Source: Wyeomyia smithii (Eukaryota; Arthropoda; Insecta; Diptera; Culicidae). Taken from it: a DNA stretch of 64,000 bases. Both the position numbers and the translations under genes were made by a program. Location: positions 234,299,271-234,363,270 of the forward strand of contig NC_073696.1 of NCBI RefSeq assembly GCF_029784165.1, given 5' to 3'. This document shows positions 46,283-57,689 of this stretch, piece by piece (position 1 is the stretch's first letter; each line of letters opens with the position of its first letter). Under the pieces are notes generated by a model, which did not search any database, had not been told where the DNA came from, and saw only the letters and a list, made by a program, of their open reading frames with translations.

Positions 46283-46564
46283 TGCAGTTCGAAAACGTTA
46301 TGGCTAACGTTTCTATGATGTTTGGTGAACAATGCAGGTGCAGGTTTGGAACCAAGATGAGAAGAATTGGCTTGAGTAAAGTAGCATTGAAATAAGAAAT
46401 TGTCTTTGAGATTCTGGTTTGACCAGAGGTAATTTTTATAGTTCTTGTTTTCTTTGGTATAAAACATGCACCCTACAGTTGCTAACGGGTTATAGCTCAG
46501 GCATAGATATGAGATCCACGTTACAAAGAGAATTCTGGTTTTCACTGTTCAACTGCATCGTAAA

Positions 46565-46900
46565 GGCACTAAGAAGCTTTTTACACTGACATCAGTAAAG
46601 CATTTGACCGAATCCGATTATTACTCTTCAAGCTGCAAAAAATTGGATTGGCGTCTCAACTTTTGTGTTCGCTCCAGTAATTTCTAACAAACGTCAACAA
46701 ATGGTACGCTTTCAAAATAATCTCTCGAACCCCATTGAAGTCATCTCTGAAGTACCCTAGGGTTCACATTTAGGCTCACTTCTTTTTCTTTTAATTGTGA
46801 ATGACATTTTCTTAATACTTGAAAAAATAAAAATACTAATTCATGCAGAAGACACGAAACTTTCCATGAAAATCAGCGATCTCTACGACCGCTATTGTTA
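46565..46900 (+). pseudogene. Jockey-like reverse transcriptase remnant
   Basis: In shifting + frames the sequence gives TDISKAFDRIRLLLFKLQKI (the first catalytic aspartate block), then LTNVNKW / QQMVRFQNNLSNPIEVIS, EVPRVHI-type decay of the GVPQGSHLGPLLF block (bases TTCACATTTAGGCTCACTTC), FLLIVNDIFLILEKIKILIH and AEDTKLSMKI where A-D-D is expected. The order matches a Jockey-clade RT palm. At least two frameshifts and a stop make it inactive. It lies 0.3 kb after ratchet site 2 and has the same orientation as the inferred gene. Confidence 0.8.
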
Positions 46901-49900
46901 TAGATTACCATGAACGCCGTTTGATCGCTCTTTGAAGCTACCAAGTGTCTGAGGATTTCCGCAAGCTTTGGAATATTTATTCACTTTCGTGAACTTGTTG
47001 CCAAAACCTCTGCTTTTCCGCGTGCGCTTTAAATAATGTACATGACTCTCATCACATTAGTTGTGCTATCATTGCTTAATTTTTCGCGGGTAATACCTTA
47101 CTAATTACGTTAGTGAAAATGGTCATATTCATCATAATCTGCTGCAATGCGCTTTGTGCTTCTACCGCGACGATGATTAAGGGGCCCACACAAGGTTCGC
47201 GCGCGCGTCGACTCCAGAGCTAAATAACATTTTCCCCTTTCTCGCACCGGTGCGGTGACTAATTATCTGGCGCGCTAAAGAGCCATTCATCGCCATTAGC
47301 GCTGGTCAAGAAACCAGAAGCCAGTTTTGAGTGCAACCAGCGTATAAGTAATGTTCAAAATTTGTTAGCTTGCGCGTTCGTCGTCTCCGTGTGAGCTAGT
47401 CTGGATTCGGACGTACTTCAGTGCAGTGAAACATTGTTGGGAAATTAATGTTCCGCTCTTAGTTACATCGGCCGGAATTGTGGAACTCGACTTTCCCTTC
47501 GAAATGATCGGACGGTTCGACATGAATCTGTCAGCTGACGTTGCGTTGCAGAACTGCGGATTGGTTGGTGGCAGATCACAGGCAGAATTGTACTTCAGTG
47601 CACCGGGGACGCAACTAGTGGTCGCGTAGATAAATGATGTTATCTTTTGATGAATTACTGTTACCACACCAGACAGTGCTTGTACATGAGCGTACGTCGA
47701 TCTGGCAGCACTGGCCAGCGTGCTTACGGCGGCTATTTGGAGCCATTATTCGTACTCGCAAGTGCGGAAAGATCGAACCACATTTCCCGAAAGAGAAAAC
47801 TCGAACCGTCCAGTCAACATTCAAATGCGTCGGAGGACTGACAGTAAACAGTTTGCTAAGGAACCGCGATGACTGCTTGTGTACAGTCTTCAGACAACGT
47901 TGAGTAAAATAGATTAACTCAGATCGACCGGTTCGAGATATCTTGAAGGGATTATGGTTTACAAGATCGCTACTTAGACCGCCTACTTAAAAGGGAATGG
48001 AGCTGCTAATAGCGAAGGCGTTGATCACACTATACTGCTGCTGACGTTACGGTATTGCAATCTACATAGCCTCAAGAAATACTTTGCTGCTTGTGATACA
48101 CACAGTGAAAACAAGATTTAAGGAGACCTTTTCCTTTTTACGAAACGGCAAATTAGCGATTACGATCGGACGCACAAGGTGATTGTTACATTCTATCGTG
48201 ACTTCTGATCTTGGCTTTCAAGATTCACGTTAGTGGGTACTTACCAGGCTCTAATTTACCACAATTTATAAATAGACTCCGCACCTAACCGCTTATCTGG
48301 CAGCGCCATCGACTTACTGGTTCCTGAAACAAACCTTTTCTCCCTCCCTCTACTAACCAACAGCTAAGCAATGGTTCCATCAGTAAGCATCTGGAGCGCA
48401 TTTACCCTAATCAAGCCCGTAACACGATGCACTTGCGTGGCGAGGTTGCACGCTTCCAGGCTGTCATTTTTGTCGGTCTGACGCCGCGCGCGCACTGGAA
48501 ACGGAAGATAGTTGTCTTCATTAGCTAGCAGCTAGTGTGCTGTAATTGGTGCCCATCCGAGGCGAGCAAAAGCAGTTCGGCTGGCGAAAATGTTGCACGC
48601 GACGCGTCGTTCCGTGATTGGCGATGTGACGCGCTTCGGTGGTGAGTGACGACAAAATTGAAGCGGCTGCTTTGAGCAAATTAGGATTGTGTCGTAGTAG
48701 TGTAGCGCCACAGCAGCAATTGTGGGGCGCCATTGCCAGCGAACTTGCTACCCATTCAGAGGATGTGATTTTCCGTTTGCTGTTCGCTGTCGGAAAAATT
48801 GCATATGCAGATGTAATGTATGTTGCGCTGCAGGGTGGTAGAGAGGATAATAACGGTAATCAGAGGAAATGGAGAAATTGTTTGCATTGCCCAGCAGGGA
48901 TGAATTATCAGCGTGTTACGGTGCTGATAGGCATTCGTAATTGTACGGAATGATCATAAATTTATGCGATTTTATTGTGAAAAATGTTTCATTTTTCAAC
49001 GATTAAGCTGAGTAATTGTACAATTTTCTTGCTCGAGCAATCATACTTCAGAGCATTAATTTGCTCTGGTTTTATCTGCAAATTTAGAAAATTATAGTCT
49101 AGGAAGTAATTTTTTTTGGTGTAATCAATATACAACAAACAGTTTACTGTATTTTGTGAGGCAACGGGCAAAAACTTTTCCTGTCATCAACTAAACTGTA
49201 TGGTATAACACATGTTTGATACGAATGCATTCTAGATGTTACGCTAAGATGGTCCTCAATGAGAATTCATACGATGCTTTATTGCAAGGCAAGGGTGGGT
49301 CAAACATTCCTAAAAAGTCCTTACGTAATTTATGGATGACGCCTTATTACAAAGATTTATACATATTTTGTTTAATTTTTCTCCACGAACGAACTTCTAT
49401 TTCAACCGTTATGTGTTCGTCAATTTTAACATCCGTAGGCCGTTGGTGTTTGCCAGGATACCAGGGTACCCACCAAAATGAAGTGTTTCTAACGTTTTTA
49501 ATTCCTGACCGATTCGTACATCCGGATTTCTGGGACCTTGTTCAAAATCCGAGGTAAGTTTTAGCAATTGACAATAAAATCAAACAATATTGGTATTTTC
49601 ATGAAACCAACCCAGGAGTTCACTGCAATCCATTCTGAGCCCATCTGCCGAGTTGTCCATGAAATGGCCACTCTGGAGTAGGTTTAAGTGGGCTCCTATA
49701 TGTCCACATGCATGTTTTGAAAATCCTCAGCAAATTCATGTAATAAATACAGGTCGATCTGTTTACCAATCCCAATAAAAATTGGAAGAATTTTTCATTT
49801 ATGCCCAAAATAATCAAATCTGTTCAATCATCTCATGTATTGCATATTTTATTTTTTCTAACCTTTTGCCCATAGCTTCCAAGCTGAACTTTTGGTAAAA

Positions 49901-50392
49901 ACAGTTTAACGCGGATCACCTATTTTGCCAGATCTTGCAAACGCTACTGGAAACAATAACATTGATTTACCTGCCTTGAGAAAGTATTTAGTTTTTTTTT
50001 TACAGACATGCACAAACTCTTGTTTAGTTATCGAAGCTGAGCTACACCAATTCAAAGTTGATTCTTTGCAGTACACAAGATTAGTTCAAAAGTTTTATGA
50101 TCTTTTGATGATGGTCAAATTAAGAATTACTCAGTTGGGTTAGCGTAGATTAATTTTTTGACATTTCGTTCGAATGATCACAACACACTTTTTTTCAATA
50201 TTTTATTCAGTGCTATGTTGATATGCAATTGCAATTGTAAAATGCTTATAACCACTCTACAATGGTCCAGAAGCAAAATTTAGAGAAAAATCTGGCTCTA
50301 AAGCTAGATGGCAATATTTCAGCGAAAAGCTTTCTTCAACAAAGTTATTCCGTTATGTGCTCGACATAAAAAAAAACCCTTTCATGCCCGAC
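46901..50392. other. Intron sequence, no supported gene
   Basis: The 47100-48900 part is GC-balanced, with frames of 60-104 codons and no domain. The frame 49216-49557 ends QNPR against GAG|GTAAGT at 49551/49552, which looks like an exon end, but no acceptor or known domain supports it. The 50150-50345 part resembles worn repeat sequence (GCAATATTTCAGCGAAAAGC). Confidence 0.4.
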
Positions 50393-50393
50393 G

Positions 50394-51670
50394 GGGTAGG
50401 CTAGAATTACCGGTTTTGGCCATGGCACCAGTTTTGGCCATGATAGAATAAAATTGATAATTGTGAAAAAGTATCTTAGATTAATTCGAAGTCTCCTATT
50501 AAACCTGCTGATACTATTCAACAAAACTATTACAAACTTAAGCAAATAAATATGCGTATTTTAGTTTTAATAAAGGAACTTACTATGCTTTCTCCAGTTC
50601 ACTATACAGCCTAACGTTTAGGTAGTTTGCAAGCTATTTTCCATAGACCATAACTTTGTTTGAATTTGCCCATTTTTATAACAAATCTTGTTACCAGCAT
50701 CAGGCATAACTTAAAAGTAGACATTTTGGTGTGATTTTTCTCTGCAATATCAAAATTACCTACAGCTTCCAAAAACGTTCATTGATCCATTCTTGGCCAC
50801 ATATTAATGCAATTCCATGATTCATAATCCTGATATTGGCCATATGTAATAAAACCATGGTAATGGCCATATGTAAATAAACCATTGATGTTTATGCAGA
50901 ACATGAAATGTATGAAGTTTTTCGGGCTGATATTTTAATCGCATGAGATATGTGAAACTACAAAACTGGTTTGGGATTAGAAAGTCTCCGTTTGTTCAGA
51001 TTATTTACAAATCTGTAACTTCTTTTGTATTTACCAAAACTAACGCTTTGGATTCTCAACCTTAACCTGACTATAATTAATGGCACTTGGGTTACCGAAG
51101 TTGATGTTAGCAAATAATACGAAAAAGATTCTATGTGAAAAAGGAAAGAGCAGAAGCTTTTAATGTAGATCAATGACAGACGAATAATTAATGTAGGTCA
51201 ATGATGTGATATCAGTGTTATTAAACATCCTAAGTTTAAATAAATTCTAACTTGAAGTACTTTGCCCTGCTAGCTATGTGTGAATATAATATTATTATTT
51301 AGCTTGATTATTATATATACTGGCCCTTTGGTTAGTGCAAAAACGAGGATTTTCTGCTGTTAAAATATATCTATATGATAAAGTCAAAATATAAAATAAA
51401 TCCGTGTGACTTCAACTTTTTCGCGAATTGGCCACAATAGGAGACCCAAGTGGCCAATTTAGAAATGCTATGGCCAAAACAGGAGCCTAGAGAAGTTTTT
51501 TGATTGGAAAATATGTAAACGATACAACATAATTTGATTATTTAAACTATATACGATTTCATCCGATTTCCCTGTTGAAATCATTCAATTGCATATTTTT
51601 CGAAGAAAGAAGGACAAATATCTCTCATACATAACATACTATGGCCAAAACCGGTGCTTTTACCCTACCC
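50394..51670. mobile_element. TIR element with TTGGCCA subterminal repeats
   Basis: GGGTAGGCTAGAATTACCGG followed by TTTTGGCCAT at 50394-50423 is the inverted counterpart of ATGGCCAAAACCGGTGC...TACCCTACCC at 51641-51670 (about 26 of 30 bases match). Inside, TTGGCCA or its complement recurs near both ends and in the middle (50433, 50792, 50837, 50861, 51428, 51452, 51472). At 1.28 kb with no transposase frame, it is a non-autonomous DNA transposon. I could not identify its superfamily or a target duplication. Confidence 0.75.
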
Positions 51671-51739
51671 GGGTATCCACAAATTCAAACTCTTCTAGCT
51701 ATGAGAATTTTCATCCGATTTTAATAGTTTCATTAACTT

Positions 51740-52070
51740 ATCTAAGGTAACTTCCGGTTCCTGGAAATAAACCGAAATTGGCCAAACACCAGTGAATATG
51801 GATATTTCCAGAAACGGAGTTAGGGCCGGAGACCCGAAATCAACAGGCGCCATTTTGAAACTCAATATGGTGACTTCCGGTTTTTGGAAAACAGCTGAAA
51901 TTGCCCAAATACCACCTCATGTGAGTAGTCTCGGATTCAAAATGACCGGGACATCGAACCGATTCCGAAAGTACTCATATTAGTTAGTTTTTAGTCAATT
52001 TTAGCTATTTTCCTAGAACCGAAAGTCACCATCTCAAATTTCAAGATGGAAAGGACCATTTATCACTACA
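51740..52070. repeat. Diverged CCGGAAGT/ACTTCCGG repeats
   Basis: Loose units with AACTTCCGGTTCCTGG, GACTTCCGGTTTTTGGAAAA, CAGGCGCCATTTTG and GAAAGTCACCATCTCAAATTTC. Similar in kind to 23085-23786, largely in the opposite orientation. Confidence 0.6.
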
Positions 52071-52274
52071 ACACCCAAAACCATAATAATGGCCAATGGA
52101 AGTAATTTCATGAACTCTGGCCAAATGTTGTAAGATTCTGTTGAAATATTCATGATATTCCTCAGTTTCGGAACTTATCCCCAAAATACCGCAATGCCGC
52201 GGGTTTCCGCAATGAGTTTTTTTGAGGCACCGCTGTCTCTGATCCTCAAGTAGAGAAGTTACTGAATCTTTTGG

Positions 52275-52640
52275 TTACCTTTTAATGAGCTTTGAGATGT
52301 GCTCCCTTGTGGTCTTCAAGCGGGAGGTGCTGCGTACCATCTTCGGTAGACTACAGATGGAGAACGGAACGTGGAGAACGCGAATGAACCACGAACTGCA
52401 GGAGCTGCTGGGAACGCCGTCTATCGTCCACACCGCTGAAATTGGCAGGTTACGGTGGGCTGGGCATGTCGTAAGAATGTCGGACGACAGTTCGATAAAG
52501 ATAGTTCTTGAAACCAATCCGTCAGTGACGAGACGGAGAGGTGCGTAGCGGGCAAGGTGGATCGATCAGGTGGAAGAAGACCTACGGACCCTACACAGAC
52601 TGCAGAGCTGGCGAACTGCATCCATGGACCGAGTGAAATG
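52275..52640 (+). pseudogene. RTE-like LINE, C-terminal fragment
   Basis: The + frame gives FKREVLRTIFGRLQMENGTW, RMNHELQELLGTPSIV, AEIGRLRWAGHVVRMSDDS and TNPSVTRRRGA, then a stop where the family has Q, then RARWIDQVEEDLRTL and LQSWRTASMDR. These blocks are the usual C-terminal end of RTE-like insect LINE proteins, the same kind as the element at 10255-11720. The RT core and endonuclease are absent, as expected of a 5'-truncated insertion. The following MITE begins about 10 bp after it, so the LINE 3' tail is lost or interrupted. Confidence 0.88.
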
Positions 52641-52648
52641 ACGACTCT

Positions 52649-52763
52649 TAAGCAGGCATTAGACGAAGCAAATATTTTTTATTTTTGGATCGAATTTTAT
52701 TTTCACAAAATAAAATTCGCACCAAAAATAGCAAATATTTTCTTCGTCTAATACCTGCTTTAC
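52649..52763. mobile_element. Palindromic MITE, about 113 bp
   Basis: The left arm from 52649 (TAAGCAGGCATTAGACGAAG, CAAATATTTTTTATTTTTGG, CGAATTTTATTTT) is the reverse complement of the right arm ending 52762 (AAAATAAAATTCGCACC, AAAAATAGCAAATATTTTC, TTCGTCTAATACCTGCTTTA) with about five mismatches and almost no loop. It is bounded by TA on both sides, consistent with a TA target duplication. Confidence 0.9.
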
Positions 52764-53070
52764 GTACACAGTACCAAAAAATGACATTTACAACTAATAC
52801 AAATTAAAGGACATAACGATTTCTAGCACATAAAGTGAAAAACATATACAATTTCACACCGTAAATAATGTACAATACAGAATCGTTTTAAGACATGTAA
52901 ATTTGTACGTTAATTGATATAAACTTGAGGCTTTGAATATAAATATGCATGCAAATTTACAACATATTCATTTACTTTGCATGTGAATATAATGCCACAC
53001 GGAATATTATGTGGTTTCCAATGCACCATTTATGTGCATTTAAAGTAATGTAAATTTTCTTTACTGTGTA
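52762..53070. mobile_element. MITE with GTACACAGTA ends
   Basis: ACGTACACAGTACCAAAAAATGACATTTACA at the left (given here only by its ends, 52762-52792) is answered at the right by TGTAAATTTTCTTTACTGTGTACAGTA (53042-53070) in reverse complement. The interior has many ATGTAAATTTG / CAAATTTACA words on both strands. There is no coding capacity. Confidence 0.65.
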
Positions 53071-53114
53071 CAGTAAAAGTCACTCCACGTCTTGGGACTG
53101 TTTGGTGAGGTAAA

Positions 53115-53468
53115 TACAGTAAAGTCTTTTTTAACACGGTTCTATTATACACGGTTCTTTTTACAACGATTTCCCAAATTACGCGATTTTTTTACGTCGT
53201 TCTCTCAATTAACGCGTTTTTTTACACGGTTTTTTTTGCACGATTTTTCGTCTTCGCGTAAAATTGTTACAGTAAGTAACAGTAACGGTAACAGACTCGA
53301 GTAGGCTGTTTCTTACACAGTTTCATTTTTACACGAATTTTTTTACACGATTTTTTTACGACGTTTATCCAAATAACGCGTTTTTTCACGACGTTTTTCC
53401 AAATAACGCGGTTTTTTACACTTTTTTTGCACGGTACGTAGAATCGTGTAAAAAAGAACTTTACTGTA
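53115..53468. mobile_element. pogo/Tigger-like MITE with TTTTTTACACG repeats
   Basis: CAGTAAAGTCTTTTTTAACACGG at 53117 and its inverted partner ending ...AAAAAAGAACTTTACTG at 53466 form TIRs of about 23 bp, each bounded by TA (53115-53116 and 53467-53468). Inside are many variants of TTTTTTACACGATTTTT and CAAATAACGCG. CAGT ends with a TA duplication fit pogo/Tigger-type elements. The 70-codon frame at 53092-53304 is repeat translation. Confidence 0.8.
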
Positions 53469-54974
53469 TGGTTAACGCCGGTTTGTTTGTTATGCTGTTC
53501 TTCATCTCTGGGTAAATTAAAAAAAAAATCGTTGGTAGCTTTTTTAAGTTATGCCCATTTTATGTTAAAATAGCCGATATTCTAAGGAAACTTGACCAGT
53601 AAATGGTTTAAGTCTTTCAGATTTCAATGGTTCAACTGTTTGTCTATCTATAAGCAATTTGCATAAGCAAAAACAAGCGTAAGCTTCGGAAAAGGCGTAA
53701 CTTCTTTATTTCAATATAAATTATATTAAGAACCATTTAAATATTACATAACGCGGGCACGGCAATTTTCAATACCCACCCACCCCCACGTTACGCAATC
53801 TTACATGTTTGCCACACGCAGTGTAACGCTTCGCTGAATAAGAACCCCCAAAGGATGTCTTCGGGATTGCGAATGTAAAAAAAAAGAAGCTGTTTTTTAT
53901 ATAGACGTCGAAAAGAAAAGAAGCTGTTTTTATACGGATGTCGTGTGACGGCTGTTGAAAAAGGCTGTGGGAAGAAGAAGCGTAAGGACTGCTCGACACC
54001 TCACCGACAGCTTTCGTGCAAAGAAAAGTAAACTCGGCAATAGAGCGGCTGTACACTGAAGGATGTGTGTATCGCGTACCGAATGTTATATACAACCATG
54101 CATGCTATCGTCGACATGGGAATAAGGTGAGCAACAAAGAAAAAAAAAAACATTCATGTATGGGGACCAAGACGGCAACGTTATAGTCGCAATATATTTT
54201 ATCTGTCGGGTGTCTTTATTTCGCCAATACCAACACTGTCATAGAGAGACGCTCTCGGATGTCATAAAAAACTGTAATCGCAGTACATTTTTTCCCATGG
54301 TTGAAATTAAGCCATTACTTAAAAATATAACCTTTAACTGCGATGCCATGATACAGACAAATTAATTTCAAGGGAATATATTTGAGAACCAACGTATACA
54401 AATTGACATGGCGATGTGGTTTGGTTTACAAAGAACAAATTCACCGTTGCTACTCCCCCTTTCTGCCCACCCTAATGAGATAGACAAAATCTGTTGCTGT
54501 AGGATCTCCACGTAGCAAACTAAATAATCAAATTATTAATTAATAAATGATGACCTAACTCATTCTCCTCTCTTCCTTTCACTTTACCAAAAGCAAACCC
54601 GATTGGAAGGACATAACTGATAAATTACAAAATTCTATCAACGTAAGATACAAATAACATATTTTGATACGAGTTATAACAACAAATCCTGAAATGAAGT
54701 TGTTCTGAAACAAGTCTAGCGAATTTTTCGTCTCTATCAAAACTTGCTGTTTCTAACAGCGAATGTTAATAAGGTGTTCTATATGCTATCATATTTTGTT
54801 AGAAAGCTGATACGTTGGTAACAAATTTTGATATGGGTTTGATACTAGTAGAATCATTCTTGTTATAATTTCTGTTGTTTTAACACCTAACGGGATCAAA
54901 TTTAAATCACATCCTGAAATGCTTCACTCGCAACAAACTAACAGCTTCTGTTACACTTTTGTTTTGGCTTTCTG
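53469..54974. other. Intron sequence, nothing firm
   Basis: The 54650-54880 part has worn repeat words (GAGTTATAACAACAAATC, CTTGTTATAATTTCTGTTG). No gene was recognised. Confidence 0.4.
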
Positions 54975-55183
54975 ATCGGGAAGCCTTGGTGCTACATTCC
55001 GATTCGGAACTTGACCTTCTGTTTACTATACACAGACTTCGCAGCCAACCGTTTAGTGTACAGGACAACTGCGGGGCTAGCGCTACGATCCTACTGACAC
55101 TAACAGTCTCTCCCAAGTCAAGACTCGAACCTACGACGACTGGCCTGTTAGGCCAGCATCGTACCTCGAGACCAGCTGGGTAG
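54975..55183 (-). mobile_element. tRNA-Val-like SINE, copy 2
   Basis: The minus strand starts CTACCCAGCTGGTCTCGAGG (A-box region, 55183 downward). It has a clean anticodon arm, CTGGC + CTAACAG + GCCAG (loop anticodon AAC, as in valine tRNA), then the B box GGTTCGAGTCTTG. The body follows with TTAGTGTCAGTAGGATCG, TAGCGCTAGCCCCGCAG, GCGAAGTCTGTGTATAG, AACAGAAGGTCAAG and GGAATGTAGCACCAAGGCTT. It is the same family as 26062-26260, better preserved in its head. Confidence 0.88.
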
Positions 55184-55848
55184 GCATATTTTACTTCACT
55201 ACGCCACTGAAATATATAAAAGTCTCAGATGAAACAGTTATGTCGCAAAACCTCGGCCCATACACGCAAAAGTTGGATGGTGCGAAACCAGTACAAAATT
55301 GTGCGTTTTTAGAGCAAATGTTGATGTAATTCGGAACCAGTACAATGATTGCGTGTTGGGCATAACGGAATTAATGCTCTAGCGTTTCTCCAATGTATTC
55401 GGCAGCTCCAAACTACTACACCTAAACAGTTCAAGCAGCATTGCAAAGCGAGCGAGAAGCAAAACCATTCTGTCTCGCTCATTTCGTAAAACAAAGAGGT
55501 ATCACCCTGCGCGTCGCAATCCGAACCGAAAGAGAAGCGAAAGAGCAACCTGCAAATTGTATGTGACGATATTCTACGAGCGAGAAAGAAATTTATCTCG
55601 TCGCTTGCACTGCACTTGCTGCTTGCACTGTTCCATGAGTAGCAGTCACTAATACACTCGACGTGAGAAATAAAGTGTCGGTATATGATATATATTCTAA
55701 TTCCATTCTATGTCAATGTATTCGCAGTACAACTGTTGCGTTATGCATTTCACACATTTATTGTGCGATTTATGTGCAACATTTGTGCGAATCGGGAAGA
55801 CACAATGATTGTACAAGACTTCAACTTTTGCGTGTACCTTTGTATATA
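55184..55848. other. Intron sequence, nothing recognised
   Basis: GC-balanced at 55330-55640, AT-rich afterwards. No gene or repeat was identified. Confidence 0.4.
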
Positions 55849-55873
55849 CAGGGTGACAAAAAAGTCCGGTCAC
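55849..55873. repeat. Terminal inverted repeat of the maT-like element
   Basis: CAGGGTGACAAAAAAGTCCG plus GTCAC, preceded by the TA dinucleotide used as target by Tc1/mariner elements. Its partner at the other end is missing. Confidence 0.75.
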
Positions 55874-56984
55874 ACAGGAAAATCTCAATATTTGAATAAG
55901 AAGAAAATCTGAATCTGGCTCACATAGCTTTATTCAGTAACTCATAAAGATACTTCACAGACGATATCTCGGAATTACACCACCTTTCTCTGATCGAACC
56001 AGCTTCATACGTCTCGGAAAGTCGTCGCAAGCGGCGCGCACGTGCTCCATCGGCATCTCGTCCCAGATTTTCGTGATAACTCGCTTGAATTGCTCCAAAA
56101 TTGTTATTTTACAGTCGTTCAGCTTCGACATCATGTATCCCCACACGAAATTATCCAGTGGATTCAGATCCGGAGACGACGAAGGCCATTCATTCTTCGA
56201 AATAAAATCGGTCAAGTTTTCCTCACACCACGCCTGAACAACCTTTGCGGTGTGGGATGGGGCGCCATCTTGCTGGAAGCAGCAGTAATCGTTTTCAAAC
56301 AATAGTTCAGCTTGAGGCAGAACATTTTTATTCAAAACCGTGTCCAGGTAGTACGCTGCGTTGATTTTGACCCCTTCATCGATAAAAATAAGAGGCAGTT
56401 TACCTCTCTTGCCAATGGCTCCCCAAACCATCACTGACGCCTTTTTTTGGAACCGGAAACGTTCAGCTTGTCCGCAGGAGCTTGCTGGAGGCTCACACTC
56501 CAAACTCGATCATTTTGGCGATTGACTGTTTGCTCCAAAACGAACAGCTTCTCGTCCGAAAAAATAATCTCGTCATCTGCGCGCCAACCGAGCAACTCCC
56601 GCGACCGTTGGTACCTCTTGTCCTTTGTAGCTTTGGTAACCCCATGAACCACCTAGTTTTGTACGGTGTAAGTTTTAAATCCTTGCGCAGAAGTAGGCGG
56701 ATTTATTCTCGGTTCATTTTAAGCTTCCTGGCCAGCTTCTGTGCAGATTGGGCGGGATTCCGGCGAATCCGGTCTCGTATAATCTTTTTCAGCCTTGGAG
56801 TTCTCACAGACCTTGGTCGTCCAGATCGTGTCTTTTCCTCGGTGCCTCCGGTCTCTAGGTACCGATTTATGGTCCGGTACACGAATTTCCGGTTGATTCC
56901 GAGCGGTTTTAGGTGTTTGAATATGTGTCCGGGTTTGTACCCTTTCACATATTCAGCGATAACAGCTGCTCTTAACTCTGCCAT
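55849..56984 (-). pseudogene. maT-like (DD37D) Tc1/mariner transposase
   Basis: Three minus-strand frames make one transposase. The N-terminal part (56984-56703) has helix-turn-helix sequence and the GRPRS linker. The middle (56652-56431) has IIFSDEKLFVLEQ with the first catalytic D. The C-terminal part (56503-55955) has VMVWGAIG, CCFQQDGAPSHTAKVVQ with the second D, and SPDLNPLDNFVWGYM with the third D. Thirty-seven residues separate the second and third aspartates, the DD37D spacing of the maT group. One stop (after KMNRE) and two frameshifts (near 56650 and 56450) disable it. A terminal repeat CAGGGTGACAAAAAAGTCCG preceded by TA stands at 55849 on the 3' side. No matching end is seen beyond the start codon (to 57200), so the 5' end is lost. 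Relatively long intact blocks make it younger than the hAT remnant. Confidence 0.92.
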
Positions 56985-57463
56985 GGCTCACAACTCAATG
57001 TAAACAAACTGCACAGAAACGAAACTCTGTGATTCAAATTTTCCAACGCAAACTTTTTATATTCCTGTCAAATTTCAACGCCTCCTACAGTTTAAGGGTT
57101 TTCTTCAGTAATTACAACTTACTTGCAATAAACTTTTGACCGCTGGATTATATAAGTTCCATTGAGTTGAGAAGTTACGCCTTTTCAAAACTTAGGCTTA
57201 TAGGTACACGCAAAGTTTTTCCGTATTACTTAATTAGCAATAACGTGAAATGGCTCTCTAGGCAACAAATCTGTTACTTAAAAAGCAATACAGTTCATCT
57301 CCAGTCAAGTAACAACACATACTGTCACATATTCAGCACGTGTTACGGAAGTCCAATAAAGAATGGACGTTTCAACCACATGCAAAATTTTCCCTGTCGA
57401 AATTTCCTCCTCCATCTACAGTCACGAAATAACATCGTCGCATATGTTGTACATGTCGGGCCA
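56985..57463. other. Intron sequence beyond the truncated element
   Basis: Expected to hold the 5' TIR of the maT-like element, but no GTGACAAAAAAGTCC match occurs. Nothing else was recognised. Confidence 0.4.
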
Positions 57464-57598
57464 TGAACATACTGGCGCGGCCTGCGCTGCGAGGGCGACT
57501 CCCATTGCCACAGGTTAATGTACAACACTACTTAGAGCTGTACATTAACTCACGGCAAGACGAACCGTCATCGCAGCTCAAGCCGCGCCAGTATGTCC
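57464..57598. repeat. Foldback repeat around ACATACTGGCGCGGC
   Basis: ACATACTGGCGCGGCCTG at about 57468 is matched in inverse by GCCGCGCCAGTATG at about 57582-57595. An inner pair GTTAATGTACA / TGTACATTAAC lies at about 57512 and 57540. AATAAAGAAATAA follows at 57670. It could be part of a foldback element or a decayed LTR; I favour foldback. Confidence 0.65.
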
Positions 57599-57689
57599 TC
57601 GGTCTTACTAGTTCCTTCTATCTCCAATTCATCCGGTGTGCGTGTATTAGTTCGTTGTACGCATACGGAATAAAGAAATAATATGAGAA

